A DNA stretch of 64,000 nucleotides from JACDBZ01 sp036262075 (GTDB taxonomy: Bacteria; Chloroflexota; Limnocylindria; QHBO01), in NCBI GenBank assembly GCA_036262075.1, contig DATAJO010000022.1, positions 133,092 to 197,091 of the forward strand, written 5' to 3'. Below the pieces are notes generated by a model. That model was not told the origin of the DNA and ran no database searches. It was given only the letters and a program-made list of their open reading frames with translations. This document shows, one piece after another, positions 25,501 through 30,967 of this stretch. Within the stretch, counting starts at the first letter, position 1. Each line of letters begins with the position of its first letter. The translations under genes and the position numbers were made by a program.

Positions 25501-26568
25501 CGGTTCATCGGCGGCGCCATGAGGACCGGCCTTACGGCAGGTGAGGCCGAGGAGCTGTTCCAGAAGTGCAGCGCCTTCGCGGAGTTCGGCTTCGCCCGTG
25601 CCCACGCGGCGGCGTTCGCGAAGATCAGCTACGACACCGCCTGGCTGAAGCGCTACTACCCGGCGCACTACACCGTCGGCGTGCTGAACAACCAGCCGAT
25701 GGGCTTCTACAGCCCCGCGGTCGTCATCAACGACGCGAAGCGCCACGGCATCGCGGTCCTGCCGATCGACGTCAACGAGTCGGCCTGGGAGCACGACACC
25801 CGCTGGATTCCGCGAGACGCGGGTGAATGGGCCATCCGGCTCGGCCTGCGCCAGGTGAAGGGCATCGACGAGCGCGCCCGCGAGACCCTGGAGCGCGAAC
25901 GAGCGAACGGCCCGTACACCGGCGTCCGCGACTTCGTGGCCCGCACCGGGCTCGGCGAGCAGGTCGTCGAGCGGCTCATCAGCATCGGCGCGTTCGACTG
26001 GACCGATGCGCCCCGCCGCGAGCTCCTCTGGCAGCTGCGCACGACCCTGGCCGACGCGAATCCGCAGAAGCCGGCCCTCGGCCTGACCGATGACGCCCAG
26101 CGCGCCCTCGGCGCCGCCCTGCCGCCGATGACCGAGGCGGAGAAGGTCGCCGCCGACTACCGCGACACCGGCGTGGCGCCGCACCTCCACGCCGTCGAGC
26201 TGTTCCGCGAGCGGCTTGCGGCACGTGGCGTGATCACGATCACCGAGGCGGCCGGGCGGCGCGATCGGTCCATGGTCCGGCTGGCGGGACTGGCGGTCAG
26301 CGTCCAGCACCCGATGACGGCGAAGAACTTCGTGTTCATCGCGCTCGAGGACGAGACCGGGATGATGAACGTGACCCTGCGGCCGCAGGTCTACCAGGCC
26401 CATCGGGCGCTGCTCCATCGGCATCCGCTGCTCGTCGTCGACGGACGGCTCCAGGTCGAGGGGGCGGTGCTCAACGTCGTCGCCACCCGGCTGCGGAGCG
26501 TCGACGAGGCGCTCGACCATCCGCCGGAGCGGCTGCCGCTCGCGAAGCAGCAGCGCATGTTCCGCTAG
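22522..26568 (+). CDS. dnaE2: Error-prone DNA polymerase DnaE2 with a large insertion
   Basis: 1348 residues, about 250 longer than usual DnaE2. PHP domain at the N-terminus (ELHAHSNFSFLDG, about 8-20). Palm motif GRGSAGDS, then PDIDIDFD with catalytic D447 and D449; third catalytic aspartate D831 in LVKIDLL. In E. coli Pol III alpha the corresponding Asp pair is about 150 residues apart; here it is 382. The excess lies in residues about 540-768, between the LALDGSFAWLFDELG segment and the conserved IDGFPRHLGIHVGGM. This insert is low-complexity and carries DNA repeats. Fingers (FARAHAAAFAKISYDTAW) and the C-terminal OB domain are intact, so it is probably functional. LexA-controlled. Confidence 0.92.
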   Translation: MTGTPDGYCELHAHSNFSFLDGASHPEELVARAAQLGMPALAISDHAGLYAAVRVWKAAQETETDAARAAGLSPVRPIIGLELTIPRTDDELRLARRGRKLNDSYRGAKASRGWPGELHAGPVPGDHLVVLARDVDGYTALSRLASRAHLAGEKQAPIFERRLVTDALDEARGHLIGLSGCRNGLVPRLLLAGEREAALHAARTWARHFADGDFAVELGHHLGPDDDWLVAELATLATDAGLPTVVTNEVHYADPDGHRLQDVLVCIRHGATLEEARELLLPNAEHRLKTGAELAAIGAGLPDERSRRAWEAGMARSAEIGAECRLELGFERYRFPGFTVPKGETAFSYLYKLAHEGLLRRYRPVTARALKQLTHELEVIERTNLAEFFLIVWDLMEFARTAGIIGQGRGSAGDSIVAYCLGITKVDPIEHKLLFERFINEARALPDIDIDFDVNRREEVIQYLYDRYGADHAAMVCTVVTYRARSAVREVAKALGFPADAIDALAKALDTRDARDVARDLALDGSFAWLFDELGIDMAGAAVPPGRDGRGQGLVHPASDSSWNARPRPALDPRPVSEGGWMPPMRPRVLDASVTTVKHEAAETKRYARSGELAGQELRLPTPRDNGSPGPSSERRSVVRVDPESGMPVEERRRIRVVPEVGERRRIRVVPEVGDGALAARSSHSATTLPLDGSAPGSTGEGARGVAHRPIFTEIQLADGVRNGNQVDGWEPDAGAATNRAPNGNQVDGWELGPNAGGHDHAPKNRWQWLLQLCAEIDGFPRHLGIHVGGMLVTRTPLIDLVPIERASMPGRVVTQYDKEDVEQLGLVKIDLLSLRTLGVVSDALQRIERDTGARIDLDSLPHDDPEVYRSIQAADTVGMFQIESRAQMQSLPKARPERFEDLVVQVAIIRPGPVQGNAVHPYLRRRAGEEPVTYAHPSLEPILGDTLGVILYQEQVMQVAIEVCGYTPVEADIFRKAMGSHRSHAKMQTERPRFIGGAMRTGLTAGEAEELFQKCSAFAEFGFARAHAAAFAKISYDTAWLKRYYPAHYTVGVLNNQPMGFYSPAVVINDAKRHGIAVLPIDVNESAWEHDTRWIPRDAGEWAIRLGLRQVKGIDERARETLERERANGPYTGVRDFVARTGLGEQVVERLISIGAFDWTDAPRRELLWQLRTTLADANPQKPALGLTDDAQRALGAALPPMTEAEKVAADYRDTGVAPHLHAVELFRERLAARGVITITEAAGRRDRSMVRLAGLAVSVQHPMTAKNFVFIALEDETGMMNVTLRPQVYQAHRALLHRHPLLVVDGRLQVEGAVLNVVATRLRSVDEALDHPPERLPLAKQQRMFR
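24471..24542 (+). repeat. 36-bp tandem duplication inside dnaE2
   Basis: Two identical 36-bp units (24471-24506, 24507-24542), in frame, giving residues 651-662 and 663-674 as repeated ERRRIRVVPEVG. Exact identity at third positions points to a recent duplication. Confidence 0.85.
24562..24776 (+). repeat. Inverted and direct ~29-bp repeats inserted in frame in dnaE2
   Basis: One reverse copy (about 24562-24594) and two forward copies (24687-24716 and 24747-24776). The forward copies share 29 identical bases from TAACGGCAACCAGG onward, exactly 60 bases apart. The unit is the one found in imuB. Forward copies are read as NGNQVDGWE; the reverse copy is read in a different frame from its imuB counterpart. 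The reverse copy also holds a perfect GGCAAC-CAC-GTTGCC dyad at 24576-24590. Confidence 0.78.
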
Positions 26569-26569
26569 G

Positions 26570-26575
26570 TACGAT
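26570..26575 (+). promoter_or_regulatory. -10 of the MmcQ/YjbR gene
   Basis: TACGAT ending seven bases before ATG 26583: leaderless spacing. Confidence 0.45.
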
Positions 26576-26582
26576 CACATCG

Positions 26583-26915
26583 ATGGACCATCCTCTCGCG
26601 CAGCCGATCCGCAGCGTTGCCGCAGCCCTGCCCGACGCCTGGGAGGACCATCCGTGGGGCGAGACGGCCTTCAAGGTGGGCAAGAAGGTGTTCGTCTACG
26701 TCGGCGCCGGGGAGACGCTCAACCTCACCCTGAAGCTGCGCGATCGCCACGACGAGGCCCTGGCATTCCCGTGGGTCACGCCTGCGCGCTACGGCCTGGA
26801 TCGCGGAGGCTGGGTAACCTGCACTCCGCCGGCGGACGCGCCACTCGAGATGGTGCTCGGCTGGATCGAGGAGAGCTACCACCTCGTCGCTCCGCGCCGG
26901 CGCACCACGGGTTGA
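26583..26915 (+). CDS. MmcQ/YjbR-family protein
   Basis: 110 residues, typical of this small DUF419 family with a CyaY-like fold. AAALPDAWEDHPWGETAFKVGKKVFVYV near the N-terminus and the C-terminal WIEESYHLVAPRR are the family marks. Often called DNA-binding, but the molecular function is not established. It directly follows dnaE2, but with its own predicted leaderless promoter. Confidence 0.82.
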   Translation: MDHPLAQPIRSVAAALPDAWEDHPWGETAFKVGKKVFVYVGAGETLNLTLKLRDRHDEALAFPWVTPARYGLDRGGWVTCTPPADAPLEMVLGWIEESYHLVAPRRRTTG

Positions 26916-26950
26916 GCAGCGGCGCTCGCCAGCCTCGACCGCGGCGCCCC

Positions 26951-26956
26951 TATACT
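26951..26956 (+). promoter_or_regulatory. -10 of the small membrane-protein operon
   Basis: TATACT ending six bases before GTG 26963; leaderless spacing and support for that start. Confidence 0.5.
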
Positions 26957-26962
26957 CCGCGC

Positions 26963-27190
26963 GTGCTGCACCCGAATCCGCCCCGCTGGATCACGGTCAT
27001 CGTCGCCGTCGCGCTCATCCTCGTCGGCATCTCGGCCACCGTGTTCCCGATCGACATCGTCAACCAGGCGCTCGACGTCGTGCAGGCCTCCCTCGGCACG
27101 AACATCGAGGTCACGACCGAGGTCGCCTGGCTCTTCCTGCTGGCCGGGGACGCCCTCCTCGTCGCCGGCTCGCTGCTGCCCGGCATCTGA
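26963..27190 (+). CDS. Small two-helix membrane protein
   Basis: 75 residues, GTG start six bases after a good -10. Two membrane helices (about 9-27 and 53-73) separated by a short loop with DIVNQALDVVQASLG. No family recognised. Similar in plan to the next gene (helix, PI/PD-containing loop, helix ending in LxxGI), so the two look like diverged paralogues in one operon. Confidence 0.6.
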   Translation: MLHPNPPRWITVIVAVALILVGISATVFPIDIVNQALDVVQASLGTNIEVTTEVAWLFLLAGDALLVAGSLLPGI

Positions 27191-27193
27191 CCG

Positions 27194-27388
27194 ATGAACC
27201 GCATGAACTTCGCGCCGCGCATGCCGACGATCATCGTCGCGCTGGCGCTCATGCTCGTCGGGCTGCTCGGCACGTTCGTCGGGGCCATCCCCGACGTCGG
27301 CGCGATCAGCGGCGAGACGATCGGCGTGTGGGCCTTCGTCGTCGCCGGCGCGGCGATCCTGGCCGGCATGCTCGTCGAGGGCATCTGA
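27194..27388 (+). CDS. Small two-helix membrane protein, paralogue of the previous
   Basis: 64 residues. Helices at about 11-31 and 44-62, ending EGI as its neighbour ends PGI. Three bases after the previous stop and three before the next gene. Function unknown; ATG 27203 is an alternative start. Confidence 0.58.
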   Translation: MNRMNFAPRMPTIIVALALMLVGLLGTFVGAIPDVGAISGETIGVWAFVVAGAAILAGMLVEGI

Positions 27389-27391
27389 CCG

Positions 27392-27883
27392 ATGACCCGA
27401 CGGCCGCAGCGGACCGACCAGGCCACCCTGCGGACCGTCCTCCGCGTCGGCGGACCGATCCTCCTCGTCATCGGCCTCGTCCTCACCTTCGCCGCGCTGT
27501 CCGACTTCTTCGCGTCGTTCGGCTCGTTCCAGCAGCCGAGGAGCTTCGGGCTGGCCTTCATCGGCATCCCGCTGATCGCCGCGGGCGGCTGGATGATCCA
27601 GGCCGGGTTCATCGGCCCGGCCACGCGCTACGTCGCCGGCGAGGTGGCGCCCGGCGTCCGCGACGCGCTGGAGACGATCGGGGTCGCTCCCGCCTCCGGC
27701 CCGACCTGTTCGGCCTGCGGCGCCGAGAACGCGATCGGCGCCCGCTTCTGCGACGCCTGTGGCGCCGCGCTGGCGCGCGCCTGTCCGTCGTGCGGCGCGG
27801 AGAACGACGCGGACGCGACGTTCTGCAACCAGTGCGGCACGACGCTGCCGGCCGCCGAGGGGCCGCGCGCCCAGCGCAGCTAG
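27392..27883 (+). CDS. Membrane protein with tandem zinc ribbons
   Basis: 163 residues. Two membrane helices (about 18-38, 52-72), then two CxxC-N-CxxC ribbons: C106/C109/C120/C123 and C131/C134/C145/C148 (double-zinc-ribbon, DZR type). Third gene of the membrane operon. The ribbons face the cytoplasm if the N-terminus (positively charged) is inside. No known function. Its stop overlaps the stop of the convergent VIT1-like gene. Confidence 0.68.
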   Translation: MTRRPQRTDQATLRTVLRVGGPILLVIGLVLTFAALSDFFASFGSFQQPRSFGLAFIGIPLIAAGGWMIQAGFIGPATRYVAGEVAPGVRDALETIGVAPASGPTCSACGAENAIGARFCDACGAALARACPSCGAENDADATFCNQCGTTLPAAEGPRAQRS

Positions 27884-28689
27884 ACCGCGGCCTCCGGCAC
27901 GCCGAGGATCACCGGCAGCAGGTTGCCGAAGAAGTAGCCGGCGATGCCGGCGAACGCCCCGAGCACGAGCACCTCCAGGCCGGACGTCAGCCACGACCGA
28001 TTCGTCCATCGGCTCTTGAACACGCCGATGCCGAACAGCACGGCCATCGTGAGCGCCACGGACGCGGTGACCGCCACGTCGCCGGCCAGGAACAGGTGCG
28101 GCAGGAGCGGCGGCAGGACGCCGAGCCCGAAGGCGGCGCCCATGACCAGGGCGCCCTGGAGCGGCGATCCCTCCTCCGGCTCGACGATGAGGCCGAGCTC
28201 CTTCTCGACCATCGTCTTGAGCATCACCTCGGGATGCTTCGCCAGCCGCGACGCGACCTCGACCGCGTCGTCGTGCGGCAGGCCGTCCTCCTCGAGCAGG
28301 TAGGCGATCTCGGCCTCGGCCTCGCCCGGGCGCTGATGGACCTCGTCGCGCTCGTCGACGATCTGGGCCTCGAAGATCTCGCGCTGGCTCTTGGAGCCGA
28401 TGTACTCGCCGGCGGCCATGCTGAAGATGCCGGCCAGCCCGGAGGCGATGCCGGCGATGAGCACGACGTGCCGATCCGGGCTCGCGCCGGCCACGGTGCT
28501 CACCACGGCCAGCGTGCTGACGAGGCCGTCCTGCGCGCCGAAGATCGCCTCGCGGATCTCGCCCAGCAGGCTCGCCTTGCGTCGCTCGTCGGTCAGGTGC
28601 GCCTCGAGGAAGGCTCGATCGAACTCGCTCGCCGCCATCCCGGCGCGGGCGTCCTCGTCGGCGAGCAGGGCAGCGGTTCGGTCGTCCAT
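27880..28689 (-). CDS. VIT1/CCC1-family membrane transporter
   Basis: 269 residues. The N-terminal LLGEIREAIFGAQDGLVSTLAVVSTVAGA and GEYIGSKSQREIFEAQIVDERDE are VIT1 hallmarks. A cytoplasmic acidic helical region (about 115-185) is followed by a C-terminal block of three helices. The family moves iron or manganese. The acidic loop could bind metal; the specific ion cannot be told. Predicted leaderless start with -10 at 28703-28698. Confidence 0.86.
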   Translation of the reverse strand: MDDRTAALLADEDARAGMAASEFDRAFLEAHLTDERRKASLLGEIREAIFGAQDGLVSTLAVVSTVAGASPDRHVVLIAGIASGLAGIFSMAAGEYIGSKSQREIFEAQIVDERDEVHQRPGEAEAEIAYLLEEDGLPHDDAVEVASRLAKHPEVMLKTMVEKELGLIVEPEEGSPLQGALVMGAAFGLGVLPPLLPHLFLAGDVAVTASVALTMAVLFGIGVFKSRWTNRSWLTSGLEVLVLGAFAGIAGYFFGNLLPVILGVPEAAV

Positions 28690-28697
28690 GGAGGCCG

Positions 28698-28703
28698 ATC
28701 CTA
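28698..28703 (-). promoter_or_regulatory. -10 of the VIT1-like gene
   Basis: TAGGAT on the minus strand, eight bases before the ATG at 28689. Confidence 0.45.
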
Positions 28704-28771
28704 GCCGAGCCGGCGGGAACGTTCCGGCCGCCGGCGGCGTCAGGCTCGCACCACACAGGGGAGACAGGCTG

Positions 28772-29707
28772 ATGTCGACCACCCGATGGGCCGGACGCCG
28801 GCCCGCGTTGCTCATGGCGCTCCTGCTCGTCGCCGTGCTGGCCGCGTGCGCGGCGGGCGCCGGCGGCGCGCCGGCATTCCAGGATGCTGGCGACGAGGGC
28901 GCCGGTGCGGGAGGCGCTCCCGCCGAGCTCGACGGCGGCGATCGCGCCGGTGGGGGCGAGGGCGAGGAGGAGCCCGGCGGCGGGCTGTTCGCGCCGATCG
29001 AGCAGCGGATCGTGAAGACCGGCGAGATCACGCTCGAGGTCGAGAACGTCGGCGAGATGATCGGCCGCGTGCGCGCCATGGCCACGACGCTGAACGGCTA
29101 CGTCGGCGGGTCGCAGGCCGGCACGCTCGACGACCGCGCCACGCTCACGCTGCGGATTCCGGCCGACCGATTCGACGAGGCCCTGGCCGAGCTGCACGCC
29201 ATGGACGCCGACGTCGTGGCCGAGGCGACGCGCGAGCAGGACGTCACCGGCCAGGTCGTCGACCTCCAGGCCCGGATCGACAACCTCGAGGCCTCGGAGC
29301 GCTCGTACCGCGAGCTCGTGGCCCGCGCGACCGACGTCGACGACATCCTCGCCGTCCAGACCCGGCTCGACCAGGTGCGCGGCGAGATCGAGCAGCTGAC
29401 CGCGCAGCTCGAGCAGATCGAGGGCCAGGCCGCGCTGTCGACGCTCACCGTCACCCTCGTGCCGAGCGCGGAGCCGGTCACCGAGCAGACCGAGGCCTGG
29501 GATCCCGGGAAGCAGCTCGAGCGGGCGCTCGCGTCGCTCGTCGGCATCGGCCAGGGCCTGTTCGACGGGCTCATCTGGTTCGCCGTCGTGTGGCTGCCGA
29601 TCCTCCTGATTCTCTCGCTGCTCGTCCTCGTCGCGCTGCGCGCGGTGCTCGAGGTGAGGCGACGGATGCCGCCGTCCGCCCCGCGCACCGGAGACGAGGC
29701 CGCCTGA
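28772..29707 (+). CDS. DUF4349-domain lipoprotein
   Basis: 311 residues. Signal peptide with lipobox VLAAC (Cys about 26), an Ala/Gly/Glu-rich linker to about residue 70, then the DUF4349 domain: IVKTGEITLEVENV, the STLTVTLVPS strand, and a coiled-coil middle (RIDNLEASERSYRELVAR, EIEQLTAQLEQIEG). A C-terminal membrane helix (about 265-288) and basic tail follow. It therefore has two membrane attachments with the coiled coil outside. Function unknown. ATG 28772 is preferred over longer in-frame starts because it begins a clean signal peptide after GGGGAGA. Confidence 0.82.
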   Translation: MSTTRWAGRRPALLMALLLVAVLAACAAGAGGAPAFQDAGDEGAGAGGAPAELDGGDRAGGGEGEEEPGGGLFAPIEQRIVKTGEITLEVENVGEMIGRVRAMATTLNGYVGGSQAGTLDDRATLTLRIPADRFDEALAELHAMDADVVAEATREQDVTGQVVDLQARIDNLEASERSYRELVARATDVDDILAVQTRLDQVRGEIEQLTAQLEQIEGQAALSTLTVTLVPSAEPVTEQTEAWDPGKQLERALASLVGIGQGLFDGLIWFAVVWLPILLILSLLVLVALRAVLEVRRRMPPSAPRTGDEAA

Positions 29708-29712
29708 TGCGC

Positions 29713-29763
29713 TAGACTCCGCGTCGAGTCCTTTAAGGCCGGCACCGTGATGCCGGGAAGGAG
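29713..29763 (+). promoter_or_regulatory. carAB promoter and PyrR-like RNA hairpin over the ribosome site
   Basis: -10 TAGACT (29713-29718) puts the mRNA start near 29725. The first bases form a hairpin: UCCUU (29729-29733) pairs with AAGGA (29758-29762). A purine-rich UAAGG bulge follows, then CCGGCA pairs with UGCCGG around the six-base loop CCGUGA (29745-29750). The loop fits CNGNGA, the loop consensus of Bacillus PyrR-binding hairpins, and the outer stem hides the Shine-Dalgarno AAGGAG. PyrR-UMP binding would block translation. Structure seen; regulator inferred. Confidence 0.62.
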
Positions 29764-29767
29764 ATCG

Positions 29768-30967
29768 ATGCAGGCTGCGGCAGCCACCGAAACCGCACAA
29801 TCCACGACGTCGGACGCCCTCACCGCACCGCCAGCGGGGGCGCCGGCGTCGTTCGCGTCTCCCGGCCTCCTCGCGCTGGCCGATGGCCTCGTCCTCCACG
29901 GGTCGCTGGCCGGCGGCGCCGCGCCGGCCGAGGGCGAGCTCGTGTTCACGACCGCGTCGACCGGCTGGGGCGAGATCCTCACCGACCCGTCGTACGCGGG
30001 CCAGATCGTCGTCCTCACCCACCCGATGGCCGGCTCGTACCGGATCGACCCGGCCGAGCTCGAGTCGTCGCGGGTCCAGGCCCGCGCGCTCGTCGTCACC
30101 CGGCTCGTCGAGCCGCCCCCCGGCCCGGGACTCGCCCTCGCCGACGTCCTGCGCGACGGCGGCATCCCGGTCATCGCCGGGATCGACACCCGCGCGCTCA
30201 CCCTGCGCCTGCGGAACGGAGCGGCGCGCCGGGCGGTGATCGTGCCCGAGGCCACCGGCGAGGCCGAGGCCGAGGCGGAAGCGGTGGCGCGGGCCGAGGC
30301 CAGCGTGCCGTGGGACGCGGTCGACCACGTCGCGGCCGTCAGCACCGGGGAGCCGCACGTCGTCGCCCCGGACGGGGAGCGCCGCGCTCGGGCGGTCCTC
30401 GTCGACTACGGCGTGAAGCGCTCGCTCCTCGCCGCCCTCGCGGCGCGCGGCCTCGAGATCACCGTCCTGCCCCACGACGCGACCGCGGCGGACGTGGCGT
30501 CGCACGCCGCCGACCTCGTGGTCCTGTCGCCGGGCCCCGGCGACCCGTCGCGCATGGCGGGCCCGATCGGCGTCGTCGGCGAGCTGGCGACCGCCGCGGC
30601 GGAGGGGAGCGGCCCGCCGATCCTCGGCGTGTGCCTGGGCCATCAGCTCCTCGCCCTCGCGGCCGGGGGCGAGACGCGGCGGCTCGCGGTCGGGCATCAC
30701 GGCGGCAACCACGCGGTCCTCGAGGCGGAGACGGGGCGCGTCGACATCGGCGCTCACAACCACGAGGTCGAGGTCGTCGACGGCCCCGCGCTGGCCGCCG
30801 CGGGCTACCGGGTCAGCCACCGCGACCTGAACGACGGCACGGTCGAGGGGCTGGCGCACGCCAGCGGCCGGATCGCATCGGTCCAGTTCCATCCCGAGGG
30901 CGCGCCCGGGCCGATCGACGCGGCACGCGTCTTCGACCTCGCCGTGGAGCGCGCGATGGACCGATGA
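29768..30967 (+). CDS. carA: Carbamoyl-phosphate synthase small (glutaminase) subunit
   Basis: 399 residues. N-terminal CPSase small domain (HGSLAGGAAPAEGELVFTTASTGWGEILTDPSY), then a class-I glutamine amidotransferase: nucleophile Cys in ILGVCLGHQLLALA (about 285-290) and catalytic His/Glu in VQFHPEG. Supplies ammonia to CarB for pyrimidine and arginine synthesis. ATG 29768 follows the hairpin-masked GGAG; the in-frame ATG at 29747 lies inside the hairpin loop region. The N-terminal 35 residues are an Ala/Thr-rich extension. Overlaps carB (ATGA). Confidence 0.95.
   Translation: MQAAAATETAQSTTSDALTAPPAGAPASFASPGLLALADGLVLHGSLAGGAAPAEGELVFTTASTGWGEILTDPSYAGQIVVLTHPMAGSYRIDPAELESSRVQARALVVTRLVEPPPGPGLALADVLRDGGIPVIAGIDTRALTLRLRNGAARRAVIVPEATGEAEAEAEAVARAEASVPWDAVDHVAAVSTGEPHVVAPDGERRARAVLVDYGVKRSLLAALAARGLEITVLPHDATAADVASHAADLVVLSPGPGDPSRMAGPIGVVGELATAAAEGSGPPILGVCLGHQLLALAAGGETRRLAVGHHGGNHAVLEAETGRVDIGAHNHEVEVVDGPALAAAGYRVSHRDLNDGTVEGLAHASGRIASVQFHPEGAPGPIDAARVFDLAVERAMDR

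Noticed and set aside
26876..30892. Minus-strand open frame of 1338 codons over the membrane operon, DUF4349 and carA
   Set aside because: No recognisable motif, and it is antisense to clear genes with proper starts.
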